Shown here: positions 11,701-26,700 of the stretch, piece after piece
How positions within the stretch are numbered: the stretch's first letter is position 1
How the letters are laid out: every line of letters begins with the position of its first letter
Source of the DNA: Bugulina stolonifera
Lineage: Eukaryota > Bryozoa > Gymnolaemata > Cheilostomatida > Bugulidae
Reading direction: 5' to 3'
Assembly: GCA_935421135.1 (NCBI GenBank)
Contig: OW285187.1
Location: forward strand, 18,042,429-18,106,428
Length of the DNA: 64,000 nt
The notes under the pieces: model-generated
Database searches by the model: none
Seen by the model: only the letters and a program-made list of their open reading frames with translations
Told to the model about the DNA's origin: nothing
Position numbers and translations under genes: made by a program

Positions 11701-14700
11701 GAATATCAGTAACATACTGAGTATTAGGGCAAACAAAATCTTATATAACCATATAAAGTATGCACCTGTTCTGCAAAGTAGTTGATACATGCTGCCCTGG
11801 TAGTACAGCTTTGGCAATATGCATTTGACACCGAATTAAAATGTCTCCCTGCTATACTAGGTATGATTGGAGACCTACCTTACTGAGTAACAACTTCCCA
11901 CGACTTTTCCAGAGTGTTAGCCATGATAACAGGAAGAACATTAGGCCTACTGTACCTATAGCCATAGAACTTTTGTGTCACTAATAAATGTCCCTATAAA
12001 ACCAAAATGCAGATTTGGAGAAATATAATATACTCATCAAAAGCTGTTCTGAAATATGTAAGCAAAACCATAAAGCTTATTTGACACCGACATGGATGCA
12101 ACAATGGTGATGAAATAAAATGGATACAACAAGAATCAGCAAAAATCCTCTATAAACAGACATAATCCACATGCAATGCAGCAAAGACCAAGTTGGTTTT
12201 TAGGACTGCACAAAATCTAAAGCAACAGTTCCAACTGTGGCAAAACTGTTATCGCATTAGATACATCATTGGGGTGGGGTTTTCTAAAATGACAAGTCCA
12301 AATAAAGCCTTGATGAAAGACTAATTGATAGGTTGTCAAGCTGTAGATTACCAGATATTTATACACTCACGTGAGGAAAATGACAGCTGCCAATTCCATA
12401 TTTTCCTTGGCTTTACGATGGATAGAACTGTGCTAGTTCAGCATGTTATCCGGGTGTTGATGCTCTGAAAATTGGGGTGGTTATCAAAATGGTAGTCTAA
12501 AAAGTAACCAATAAGAATGCTGAACCATCAAAATAATGAAAATTAATTAACAATTGTAGCCTATCTATTCAAACAGCAGAAAGGTCAAAGCTCTACATAT
12601 AAATTAACTCAAAAGTTCAATAATCTACAAAATAGAAATATTTATATTAGCAGCACAAGCATACTAAGTAATTGTACAATTAATGTAGAGTGGCTTGAGA
12701 TGTAAAGTCTTGTCATCAATTGTCTTTTGGTTTAAAAACCAAATGAAATAAAATCTGTTTTTTTACCCAAAAATATCCATACTTGCCTCCATTAGTTGAA
12801 GCATATTAGAGTCACCAACAATAAAGGACTCAGTAGCTACGGATGTAGATGCAGCAGCCTATGTTAATCTTGTAGCAGAGAGAGGAAGGGAAAGCAGATA
12901 CATGACTCGTCTTAATCTCTGGAACATGAAATGAAATATTCACATTTACATTCTAGATAATATATTAAAACAGCAGCCAAATCAAGGAAATAATAGGCAA
13001 CTATTGTCTAATTTATATGTAGTTCGTAACCACAGATCATCAGTTGAATTATTTAATTAATAAATACGGAGAGGTTTTTCGCAAACGAAATAATACTGTT
13101 ATTCACACATATCCAACAAAAAGGACACTGAAATAAAAAAAACAGTAAATAACTGCTTCTGCAATTCAGTCAAACTGATTTGAACAACTTGATTTTCATC
13201 ACAAAATCAAAACAACGTTACAAAAATGTGATATTTCGATCCAAAAAGAAGCTATTCCACGCGAAATGTATGAATTAGTGGAAGGTTTCTTCAGAGTTGA
13301 TTCTCAAATTGAATTTTATTACACATGAATGTCATCCAAAACAATTTTGAAATTATTATTATTTATCCAACTACTATCAACTATTACTAATAAAACAAAA
13401 GAACAACAATATAATAATCTCATCATGCCCTAATATATAAATATGAATAAATAGCTGCAATTTAATAGGCCTAACTAATATAAATATGTAGATGATAAAT
13501 ATATTATGTTATGACAATAATAATTCTGAATTGTATTTATTATTATATAAAATATATACATTTATATACAATACTTATATTTCTAACATAATAAAATACA
13601 AATATAATTAAATAATAATATAAAATAAATATAACATTACCTATTATTATATTATCAATGGTAACATTATTCAATCATTCATCATTCAATGCCACAATAA
13701 CAATGACATTAAAATTAATATTATTGTAATTATGGCATTGAATAATAGGCAATGTTTATGTTACCTAATGATAATAATATAACAGTAATATTTAAATTTT
13801 TAATATGTTTATTACAATAATTATATAATTATTGATTAGCCTAGTCTATTAGTATTTGAAGGTGTACATGGAGAGCGAGCGGCGTTAAAAAGTCATCTTG
13901 CTTGTTTATGGTCTCCAAATCCTGGAGAAGTTGTTCGAGTGGTTCAACCTAAATCTCATCTGTTAACCTTAATCTAATAATAATGAGATAATTATTTGAT
14001 CATTTCAATTTCAAGTACTGCAGTCGCTAACTATAAAATTCAATTATTTATATTAATAGAATTGAATAGAAAAAAGAATCACTATCTTATAATAAATAAT
14101 TATCCTCATAATCAACACCATAACCATAACATAATATGCTATGATGAAATCAGAAATTAGAAGAAGTTCTACTTCCTACTCTAACTCTACGACTAGCCTA
14201 CTGCTCTCCCAGTTGAGTTGCCCTTACTTTACTTTAGATAGATAGATAGATGGGGATTATTTCTATAAGCTGCAGCTTTCGATAGCTGTAAACTGTTACT
14301 GTAGCTTAGCTTTATTGTACAGATTAGTTATTGACATTCAATCACTGTGCTGGGTAATTACAGGATAAAGCAGCACACTAAGAACTTTAAAAAATCGCAG
14401 AGCGTAATTTAGTTTCCACTCTTTTCGAAAGCCAAAGTTGAGCCGTGCCAATATTAGCCTTAGTTTAAACCAACTCACATTTCATCGCGATCAATTGGAT
14501 ACGCCTCGTTACAGCCTAATTACTCCTGTTAGTACCGAAACTGAAGTCTACACAGCCCCACAAGTCTGTGTGGCGCCTGCGTAATAATACTTCCGTTCAC
14601 CAAAATCGGTGAACACATGACATGGCGGCCTCCACACTGTCACGTGACCCAATATATTACGCAATTGTTTATTATGTAACACCGCGTAGAATTCATTGTG

Positions 14701-17700
14701 ATATGCATCAATGGTGTCATGGGGGCATAACTGTTTATTTTAATTGAAGTCAAAACTAAAGTTGCCTTTCACTTTAAGTAAGTTCCACTGTATATGTCTT
14801 CTATTTTGTTTAGTAATGCTGCAGACTTTTGCCGATTGTGGTAGACCTCGATCCACAGTTTCACACCTAAACACTGTTGCAGGCTCACAGGCACAGTGGC
14901 AAGGATGAGAGTCATTGGGTAAAGGTGACTGATTTGCCTCAAAATGTCCCAACAAATCAGATAAAGGCCAGGCTGTGCTCTATGGCTAACAAATCTAAAG
15001 GCTCTCTCATCCATTGTACAAAGAAAATGGCCATTCTACAATATAGCCAATCTACTTGGGCTGAAAGGTGAAGTTGTCTCTAGCAGAGTTATTATAACAT
15101 TGGTGCACTCTGATTCTATTACTGTGCAACGTTTATATAACAAGTACACATCTACATTTGTATATTACTAATGTGTTCATATTACTAGCTAGGGTTGGGC
15201 TTAGCTCGGTGAAATCACATGTCTGCCCTAACCACCTGTTTTTTTCCAACAGGTTAGAAGTGCTCATTTCATTTTGCGAAATCAATCAGGATGATTCTTT
15301 TCTTTTTTTTGGTTGGGAATTTCAAATCACTTGGTTCTGCTATCTTAACCGAATATCTTACCAAATTTTTTGGAGAATTTACAAAATAATATAATCGTTT
15401 GTAATAATAACCATATGCAACAGTGAATGCTTTGTTTAAGTGTACAAAAGTTACTTCCACAATGTTATGTATTGTGGTGTTTTAGCTCACCTAGCCTGCA
15501 GACATTCACTACTGCATGGACTATATACACTTATGCTTGTACAGTTCTCCCTTACATGTTTATTATTATCCTTATTATATTGTCAATTAACTGCCTGGCT
15601 CATGTGCTTTATGAATCAACCAATCATGTCTTTGTACTTGTTTACTGCTATTGTATTGTTATTACAGGTACATTATTGTCTACTTTCATTCTAACTCTTT
15701 TTGCCTACTATAAGTAATGGCTGATGTCTTAGATCTTAGTCATTTTAATACATATATGTATATGTATGTATATGTATATACTTATAATTCATTTCACATG
15801 ATTGTAAGCACTTTTTGTGCATGGCCGACTCTTTTGTGGTCGGACCTCGAGCACTTTTCAGCCATATTGTTACGCAATTTCCGGGGCCGATACCTTATCG
15901 TCCCACCCGACCCCCTGTCGAGCCTTTTTACCGGAAATCCAAATAGTATAAAAGCCAGCACATTTTCTATGCTAAGTCAGTTGTTGATTGCGCTTCAATA
16001 AAGCAACATCTCCTAACTCAACCTACAGAGTCTTACTCTTGCAGGCAGGCAGCTCCAGCCTTGGTCCCCTGGACCTTTAGCGCCCGAGCTCGTCCTCATA
16101 CTCGTATAAGTCTCTTACTACGCTCTTGATGAGTATAAACATCGAACCTTCAATGAGCCTAAGCATCAGGCCTACGTCCCCACTTCAACATAGACACTTT
16201 CTACCCTCTTAGGAGTATAAACCATCGGACCTACGTCGACCCTTGACCCTTTAATGAGTCTTAAGCATCGGCCTACGTCCTCTACAATACCTATAAGAGC
16301 TTACATAACTGTTCACTCTTTATGTAATGTGTGGAAGTTTACCTTGGCAGCCCACTACCACTACCAAGCGCTTCCCACACTCGTGCTAATATCGGCACCC
16401 GTGTGAAACCCATAGCACAAAACATTACAGTACTTTTAGCTGTTGTAGCAATTGCATTAACAGCAAAAATAGCAATTCTCTGGTTTTGTTGAATAGAGAA
16501 CTATTCTCAAACCATGCTAGTCCCTACCCTGTTACTAGCACACCTTCATATTACTACATACATTTATATTGCTTTATGTTTGTTAATATGTTTATGAACA
16601 TGGAAGCTCTGTGTTGGGATAATGGAATACGGCTATGGACTTGTCAAATTTGTTCCACAGAGTATAGGCCTATATGTAGGGCCTATGCTTTGTTACAAAA
16701 TATAAAACTTATGAGAGCTATAAAATAGTGCTCTAAATTTAGGGATAGAACATATTATTGCAGTTAAAATATTGTTTCATGGTAATGCATACATTTACCT
16801 ATCATCAGACAACAAATTGTTGACAACTATTGTTGTCTGATGATTGGTAAATGTAAGCATTACCATGAAACAATATTTTAACTGCAATAATATGTTTTAT
16901 CCCTAAACATATTTTATGTTTTGTTATATACATTTTACATGAAGTCAACACTACGATGTAATCTCCATGATTACAGAGCAGCAAAGAGATTGCACCAACA
17001 AGATGTCTATGGTTTCAAAATATCGGCCAGTCATATGACTAATGCGGGTCAGCCATCATCTGCTCTTGATAGTGACATCGCACACAGCTACATGTACTAT
17101 AATCATCACATTAATAGCCCAGCATCCTTGGTCAGCAATCTTCTGCCTAGTCAGATGGAAACTACAGCCTACAACCCTTGTAAGTATTGACTGCTCTCTG
17201 CTGATCTCAAGTGTCTTTTGCATATCAATGGTTTTTCGTGACCAAAACTCAACCCAAATTTGCATTTATCCCTTCCACCAATGAGTCCTTTCACACTTTG
17301 CCGATCTCAGGTTAGCTTTTGGGAAGTAATTTCTTTGTATATTTAATGGTTGCATGGTGAATTTTGATGACCACTAAAGTGAAAGTCAACAATCTAGTGG
17401 ATGTTGTTGAATAATAAATCTTTTTCAACAAGAGTCAATAAGTACATAGCCCGAGTACCAACACCAATATCGTAGGTGGGGTAGGTCGGGTACCCACCCC
17501 GCCCTGGGTCGTGGTTGAGGGCCTAAGGCTACGGACCCAGCAGCGATGTCGAAGGACCCGGTCCCAAGGTCCTAGCACCACCCAGAGCCGAGATCCTCAC
17601 CGGCAGCATTGCAACATATATGAATCGCAGGTTCAGGAGAATAATCAATGCCAGCCATTTGATACTTGAATATGTCAATACAACAAATCAGGTCTTCTCT

Positions 17701-20700
17701 CCTCATTACATTATTTTTGCAAGTTACTTGTAAGTGCCATCAATTTTCAACTTTATACCTCATAATATCCAGTCTATCAATATCTACATGTATGTGGTTT
17801 CTAATTGTTGTTGCAGATACTGTTCCACTCATACCCAATGATAACCACATTACCTTGTCTCAACCATCTTCATCCACTATAGCAAGTTTCCTGAACAACT
17901 TAACTGATATCTGTCATATACCAACTCCAGCTACTCCTACTGTCACTGAACACCACTTACAGCATCATCAGTAAGCTTTTATATATATAGTAGATGTACA
18001 TGAATTCAAGTTCTTAAAGTTCACCTTCCACTTTTCAGGTTAGAAAATTAACATCATTTTCATCTTTCTAAGTTTTTAATGTGTAATATTAAGCAGTTCA
18101 ATTTACAGAACCAAGTGTTGGATATTGCAGTCGATACTTTGCATTGGTGTCATTATAGTGTAGGATTGTCAGGGCCAAGTGCTACCACACTACCAAAATG
18201 CAAAGGTGATGGTGAGGATCCGCCACTCGGTATAACGCTTACATTATCCATCTCCAACCTTGATAGTAATATTCCTATTAAGGAATGGGCAAGTCTTCTA
18301 TATCGCACCTTTATCCAGCATGTTAAGGTAGGATTAATTCCCCCTGGTGTACCAGCATGCTGACATACATCTCTATATACCATACCTGTTTGACTACAGC
18401 TAGTGTATACACGGTTCTCCATATATGTGCCAAATATAAGATGGTTTTGCATTCTAAATCCCATATTGCTTTGAGATTTTATTTTATAGTTTATAATCAT
18501 TTAGGTGTTGGATGTAAAGACATTTGTCCACCAAGGTGGGGCTCTAGGAGCCACCATATCTGTTTGCTCAAAAGAAGAAGCTTATAATGCTGTATCACGG
18601 TGTCATAATCTGAAGATAGGAAACAAGTGCATACAGGTGTCCATGAATACTTCCAACTGCCCACAAGCTCTGAAGCAAGTATTTATGTGTATGTTAATTT
18701 TCACTGCTCTGTGGTTATGTTTGGCTATACATTCAAATATATAAGGGGTCAAATACAAAGCCAACCAGAAAATATGCAGTCAGTGCAGGTATAATTTATG
18801 TTCTCAGAAAATGCATTTACACTTTGTAATATGAAAAGTAATGTTCTATTGCTAATATAGTTAGATTGTGAATTTGATTGGTTCAACCAGTGTAAAGCTC
18901 CCTTTCTCCCTTTCTTTACATGACTAGTTTTGAAAAAGTCATTTGAATCAAAGAAGCATTTTGTGTTTCAATCTATTTTCAACATACAGTAACTAAAAAA
19001 AATGGTGATATTGATTACATTATACCAGATGTTTTTCAGCTACGTTGTGTGCATGTTGTATGTGGGCTGCAAATCATTTGAATGTCATTTGAATGTATAA
19101 TTTTCTTCCTAAAATGTGGTCGCTGAGTGGTCAAGGGCTTACACTAGGCACTTTCAGGTCCTGAACATTTGTTTGTAGTTGTCTCTCCCTGCATGGGTAA
19201 CATAGATTATTAGCACTACTATTTGGTCACTCAACATTCGTCTCTTCAATGAGAGTTGTTTTCTCAGGCTCACTGCATTGTTGGGGGTAATTTTCTCTGA
19301 GACATTGGAAACAGTTTGTTAATAGTTAATTCTAGAGGCTAAGGTCATCTAGCACCTAGCCACTGGGTGATTGGAATTCAGCAGCAAATCTAATAACTTT
19401 CAATATTTCAATGATTCTAATGGTTTCTCGTTATTGGGTGGGTAATGTTACATTGTATTTGTTGTTATACATGCAAGTATAAAACATCAAATTTAAGGTA
19501 CCTTCATCCAGATGATATGTAGCCAAACTATAGTAAGTTAGAAATGGGGTGATGACTGTTATTATGGTAAGTGAATTTTTGCCGCCAGGCTGCAGAACTC
19601 TTTCTGAGCGCAGAAAAATCATTGAGAACAGCCAACCAACCATTCCTAGGTGGTGGACAACTTTAACAAATTTTCTATCATTGTTACCCGAACTTTAACA
19701 ATTGACCCTGAACACTCTCATGAAAGTGCCTATTATGTCACAGAATTATATCACTGGTTTGGTGTGGTTTGGTCTATGATTTACACAATTCTGCACTTTC
19801 CTCATTCTAGCATCAAAGAACACTTACCAAATTTCACAACAAAAGTGGATTCATTTCCAGCTTGCCTTATGTGTTGGTCTAGTTTCGCTAATCATATTGT
19901 TACTCTACTTTCTCTTGAGACTCGAGGTAGTTTGCATCTTGAACAAGGCACTAAAAAACTCACTCCCCTTGAACACCTTTCTGAAGCTATATGAGCGAAC
20001 GTAAGTTTGACTGTAGTGCTCTATCTACTGGGTCATGGTATTCATCCATATACGTTGAATGCAGAATGTGATGAGTGTGAGTTCTATTTCAAAACATTTC
20101 AAACTAATTTTTTGATTCGTTGCCTTGTGGTATAGACGCATCTATTTCCATATTCACTGTATCTTACTTTCTGACCAGTTGGCATAATTCTGAATATTAC
20201 ACGTAGTGTCCAGAGAAGCCTCAGTCTCTCACAGTTGTCTCAAATGCCAGATGTTATAGAGATTAAAGAGAGTTCAGATCCACAAAAGGGGAGGGTGATT
20301 AGTCTAAATCCAGCTCTGCGATTCTCTTCACCTGCCTTTTTCAGCACACAATCATTGACCCAGGTACAGCTATATCCTACTGATAGTAGTGACAATACTA
20401 CAGTACCTTGTTGTCTGATGTACACATGCATGTACATGTACTTCCGTAATATGACCATTTTGGGTCTCCGTGTTATTCAAGTGTTTTTATACATCTGCGC
20501 ATTAATTAATTAGTTTAGGACTGTATTTATAGAGTACTGGTGATGATAGATTATCAACTCCATATTGTACCATACACTGCTCTCCTGCAAGCCAGGTATT
20601 GATGTCCGATTTGGGAATGTTGCCTTATGTTAAGGTAGAACTTAATATATTTGTGCAGCATGTTCACACACTACTACGATTGCATGGCGGAGAAGTTCCT

Positions 20701-23700
20701 CTTCTAAGGTTGGTCTACATTCTAAATGTTCTTCAATACCATCTTCAAAGTGCTTGTAGGCATGTATCTCTACGTACAGTGTATGTTGGCATATATCTCT
20801 ACGTACAGTGCATGTTGGCATATATCTCTACATACAGTGCCTGTAGGCATATATCTCTACATGTATGTTTTCTCATGTGTCACACAGTGCTACACTATAT
20901 ATATATCCCATGGTTGTGCTCTGCACTATCCCACGTTATTTGTAGTTTTACCAGCTGTTATGATGGCACATTTGCTAGGCTAAAACCAGTGGTTAAAGGT
21001 GGCGTTCCTCTAGAACACCTGATCTCATCGGTCTCTGGTGTGAGCATTAAATATAGCAGCATTATTGGTGTGAAGGTGGTCTCTAAGTCAGTAAATCCTA
21101 CAAGAACACATGTAAAAGGTAGGTGAATAAATATAGATGCGCATCTGTGTATGTGCCAGTGTAAACTCAGAGATCTATCAGACATGTATATGGGCGCTAC
21201 CAATCTTTAACGTTCATGTTGTGCTGCACGGTGTTTCAGTTCCATTCAGTCTTTTTTCTTTTGGTTCAAAAGCTGAGAAATTTGAAAATATACGCCGAAA
21301 CCAAATGCAGCGGTTCGGTACGATTCAGCTTTAAAGTTCTAACGCACCTGGCCCCTTAGCGCACCTACTTCCAATAATAGCTGGCGTTGCGAACACATGA
21401 ATTTATGTTATCCTTTCAATCTTTATAATTCGATGTCATCCTTGTCATACAGACTTAGCTACAGCCATCATTGTCACCCGGTGAGGATATACTGCAGTTT
21501 CACTCTATTCTAGTAGTTATGCTTGCATATTATTATAGATAATTAATATTTAATGATTGCAAATTATTAAACAAAATTAAAATGGCCGCCATTTTTATGC
21601 CTCTTTCAATCCTTATAATTCGATTTCAACCTGGAATCTAGACTTAGCTGCAGCCATCATTGTCATCCAGTGATTATTTACTGTAGTTTCACTCAATTCT
21701 AGTAGTTATACTTGCATATTACTACAAATAATTAATATTTAAAGTATTCAATTTTTGAGGATTTGACCATTCTAGTCAGTTAGGTAACACTTTTAGCTTC
21801 AAGATGATATGCAAATTGACTATATTTACTTTATTTACTTCAGTGTAATCAGACTGTAAAGTTTATATATTGCCAAAAATGCTCAGCTATTCAACAATAG
21901 GTGAATAAGTGACGTCACTTGTTCAGGTTATCACTAGTGCGATCAAGCGGCACGTTGACTACTAGTTCTATGAGCCGCGCAAACACTGATTGTTCTAATG
22001 CAAATTACTATGAATCACTGGTCTATATTTAGTATTCATGCAACATGTACATAGCTTAATTCTTCAACTACTAATGTGTAAAGGGGATTCTACTTTTGTC
22101 CCGATGATTTGCTGAAATTTGTCAATGAACATGGCTTGCTTACAATTGGTTTTAATAGGTCAACTAGTCATGTGCACTAGTACAATAAACTAAACTATAA
22201 TTGTAAACAACATTACTCCCACAGTAACAATGGTAACAATTGACCTATTTATAACTAACACTCTCTCATTGGTTGTCTTTGTTTCTTTGTTCAACTATGT
22301 GGATGCTCTTTCATATTGAACAGACAAGTGACATCAATGAATAGTTGGAAATTCCTGGCAAAATTTCCTGAGCTTTTACAAAATCACTATATTTCAACGG
22401 TTTTTGGGGTTCGAATACAGCTGTCTGTACATGTTCAGCCAAGTCAAGTTGCATATCATTTTGAAGCCCAAAATATGAACTTACTAACTAAAATACCTAT
22501 ATTTTGAATCTTGTACTACTTTAACAATTGCACATTATTAAACAAAATGAAAATGGCCGCCATTTCCGGTTATGGCTGGTGTTGCGAACATGTGAGTTTA
22601 TGTTCCACTTCTTTCAATTTGTATAATTCAATGTTATCCTTGGAATACAGTCTTCACTGCAGCCATCATTGTCACCCGGGGATGATATACTGTTAGTTTC
22701 ACTCAATTCTAGTAGTTATACTTGCATATTATTATAAATAATTAGTATTCAATAATTACAATTTATTAAAGTTTACCTGCATTCTTAAAGGTGGACTGTA
22801 CTGAAATTTTGACGTTATGAGTTGAATACACCATTAGAAAGCCTAGTAGCAGCTGAACCAGTTAGCACAATACCAGCTGGGATACATGATGTCATCATGG
22901 TACCCAGCTCTGTTAAAACTAGTGAATTACATCATTGGAGGGAGTGAATGCCAGACCACTCATTATGTTATTATAAACAGGAAATTTCAATAGAGTTTTT
23001 ATCCTTGTTATACTAGGAACATCACAAAACGAAAAAATGGGTTTGTGGAACAAATACTAGTTAATATTCCTAGAGAATAAAAAACACAATTTGTTGTGAA
23101 AAATTATCAAATGGCTTTTGAGTTTGCAATCTGATTGGTCAATATAGACTACTTGTTTATCTCATGAATAACATGCCTACTTCTTAGACTGTTGTGTTGA
23201 ACCTGTAGAATGTAGTACTATAATTGCTAGTATCTGTTTTATTGAATGAACAGTGTATTTCTTATAAAGCAGCTGTAAGAACTCAATATTGCTTCTATAT
23301 AGCTTGTTAGAGTTGAGATAATCCAAGAAGAAGTTTTGAAAATTGACATAAAGCTAGGTGGAGATAACTCCTAATGCTGACATCACTATGGTTATTTTAG
23401 AAATTTTGGAGCTACTTTTTGCAGTCTAGCATCTATTAGATACTACTAAAACAGTTTAGATATGTTTATAGAGGTATCAAGTAATACTAACATAGTTAGT
23501 TCGGTGAAAATAATTCTGAAACTTTCAATACAGTCCACCTTTAATACAGCGATGAAATTCTAAACATCAAATCAAGCAAGCTTTTTTCATTTCTGTAATA
23601 AAAATTTAAAAAAAAGCACTGATTCTAAAAATAAAATGCAAATTTGACAGTCTATGAGGCTAATTCCATTGTTTACATGGAAAAAGCTGGTGTAAACACA

Positions 23701-26700
23701 AAGCACATGTTTCAGTAATTTACTCACGTAACTGAATATAATACATCACGTGACAATACTAATTCAACCATGCGGTTGCTAGGATTTTCAAGGGGTTTGA
23801 TCACAGATTTTATCATAGACTTTGCTCCAAGAATCTGTCTGAGCTTTCTTTAAAGTAGTACAAAATTCAAAATAAAGGTATTCTAGTTAGTAAGTTCATA
23901 TTTTGGGCTTCAAAATGATACGCAACTTGACTTGGTTGAACATGTACAAATGGCTGTATTTGAACCCCAAAAACCGTTGAAATATAGTGATTTTTTAAAA
24001 GCTCAGGAAATTTTGCCAGGAATTTCCAACTATTCATTGATGTCACTTGTCTGTTCAGTATGAATGAGCATCCACATAGTTGAACAAAGAAATGAAGACA
24101 ACCAATGAGAGAGTGTTAGTTATAAATAGGTCAATTGTTACCATTGTTACTGTGGGAGTAATGCTCCTTACAATTATAGTTTAGTTTATTGTACTAGTGC
24201 ACATGACTAGTTGACCTATTAAAACCCGAGTACAATGTCAATTGTAAGCAAGCCCATGTTCATTGACAAATTTCAGCAAATCATCGGGACAAAAGTGGAA
24301 TCCCCTTTACACATCAATAGTTGAAGAATTAAGCTATGTACATGTTGCATGAATACTAAATATAGACCGGTGATTCATAGTAATTTGCAATAGAACAACC
24401 AATGTTTGCGCGACTCATAGAACTAGTAGTCAACGTGCCGCTTGATCGCACTAGTGATAACCTGAACAAGTGACGTCACTTATTCACCTATTGTTGAATA
24501 GCTGAGCATTTTTGGCAATATAAAAACTTTACAGTCTGATTACACTGAAGTAAATAAAGTAAATATAGTCAATTTGCATATCATCTTGAAGCTAAAAGTG
24601 TTACCTAGCTGACTAGAATGGTCAAATCCTCAAAAATTGAATACTTTAATATCTTATTGGTATACTGACAGAGTTATATTCCAAAGTCTATGAACAATTC
24701 CTAAATCTAAGGCTTTAAAGTTACCCTTATTTGTTGATTTGGAAGCGATGCTGATGAATAGCCCAAGTCTAGTAACACTGCAGGTAACAATTAGTAACAA
24801 AGGTACAGAGCGCACCTGTCGAATTTTACTTTGATATTCTATATTTATATATGTCTAAGGAGTAATATAAAGCTGATCTGATTAATATCTTGCTCTAAAG
24901 TACTTTATTAATCTCCATCTGGTAGCTACAGCGCTCTCAAGTTCTCGGATTTTCCCCGAGCAGTTCGGATTTTGAGCAAGGATTTTGAGTGCTTGCTCGG
25001 AGTGCTCGGGAGGTTTTTCATTATTGATGACCTGCTCGGATTTTGGGAGATTTTCTCACATTAGCTATTTTTTGTAATGAAATGCTTTAAAATCTCCAAA
25101 TTAATCTTCAGTTTATCTCATAGCTTGTGAGTTGCTTAGAAAAAAGCTACTAATTCTATTACTTTTCAAGGGCAAGCACTGAATTACATGTATGTACTGG
25201 GATTATTAGGCTGTGAGAAATTACTTAGGCTAACTCTGTAGAGCAATAGATATGTGCATGTAAGTGACCAACAGCTTTATTTATATATCTGACCAATTGT
25301 TGGTAGAGTAATACTGCTTACACTGCAGTACATTGTACTTTTGCTCGGATTTTTTGACTGAGCAACTTGAGAGCCCTGTAGCTAGCTAGCAGATCTAGCT
25401 CAAGCTATTCACTCCAGAAGAAGTAATGGGATTAAAATACCTAGGATTAAAATTTCTAGTTACGCAAGGATTTTGGGCGGCGCTTACTACTGCGATATAA
25501 AATGTAAACAAAGAATTTACCCTCTGATAAAATAAATTGGTTTTTTAAACTGCTTTTTTTTGAAAAAAAACTTTACAATAATAAATGCCACATTTTATTT
25601 TATTAATAGAAAACGTTCCCTGCCTGGTTAGTGCAGTTAATCTTTAAACAAAATAAAAATGGCTGCCATTAAATTAAAAAGCAGACTGTAGCAACTCCCA
25701 AAAGAGAGTATTTAATGTTTGATTTAATTCGGGTTTATTCATGAGTTTTAAAAACCGAATTAAACCGAGGGTTCATTCACAACTTCGGTTTTATTCAGTT
25801 TTTTTTGAAAAATCAGAAAATAACTGAATATAATGTGCAAATCAAAGCCGCCCAGCACTGCATTCATGTGAATTGAGTAATTACAGTAGAAAGTTTACTA
25901 AAATGACTCGCTACATAGGACCGATTGATTCCCGGGGTCCGTGAGTTTTCTGAACTCCAAAAGGGTTCTGAAGCATACCAGCGGTATAACAACATCCGTA
26001 TAACAACATCCGCTGGCAACAACAATAATCATAACTATAATTTACGACTTACCACTGTTTGGCTAGTTATAAAATGAATGAAAGTTTTATGAATATGCCT
26101 ACCTCAAATATGCATTTATCTGCATCTTCATAATCTTTTCTGGTGTCTTGTACTTTTCATGGCAGATAACAACTGCATTACCCACTTAATAGCTAGAAAC
26201 AATCAGATTAACACATGAAAGTTTAAATTCATTAAGGTGCGTTTACATTACACCACCTCCAACACCAACTCCGACTCCCAACTATGTGTTTACACTATGC
26301 CAACTAGTTGTCGACCATACAATCAATTAATTGCCAGTATCCACAGTAGCAAGCATGCTTGTACAATTAGTGTACATGTACTGTGATTATAGTAAATAAG
26401 TGTAAAAAGCTTTGGATTCATCATCTATGATCAACAGCTAATTCTAGATTTGTAAAATGGCTAGTAGCTATAACCTTAGCTATTGGAAATTATACTTCAA
26501 ATTAAAATTTTGTAAGTATCACTTTGAATAGCTAGTGCTAGGGAAGGTTTTCCCATAATATAGCTTTAGGTTTACCATCAATAGTCCAGAGCCAATCCTA
26601 GATTTGCAAAACAGATGCTAGCTATAATTAACATACTGATTTCTGATAGGTCAATACCCTCCGACTTGTTGGAGTAACCCAGCACTGTTGGGTTTCTCCG

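Larger units (their letters stand above)
21219..25860. mobile_element. hAT-type element with many nested insertions
   Basis: The left end TTGTGCTGCACGGTGTTTCA and the right end CCGCCCAGCACTG match the ends of the intact 737-bp copy at 54612-55348. Candidate 8-bp target duplications are CGTTCATG (21211-21218) and CATTCATG (25861-25868). The interior shares AAAATGGCCGCCATTTTTATG, GACTTAGCTGCAGCCATCAT and CGGTTTTATTCAG with that copy. It has grown to 4.6 kb by insertions: two inverted 790-bp elements, a TTAA MITE and a hAT-like element. No transposase frame is seen. Confidence 0.75.

Noticed and set aside
18153..18500. 115-codon minus-strand frame
   Set aside because: Antisense shadow of MARF1 exon 7.
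19650..19994. 114-codon plus-strand frame
   Set aside because: It overlaps MARF1 exon 9 in another frame. The exon frame gives a LOTUS domain and good phase.
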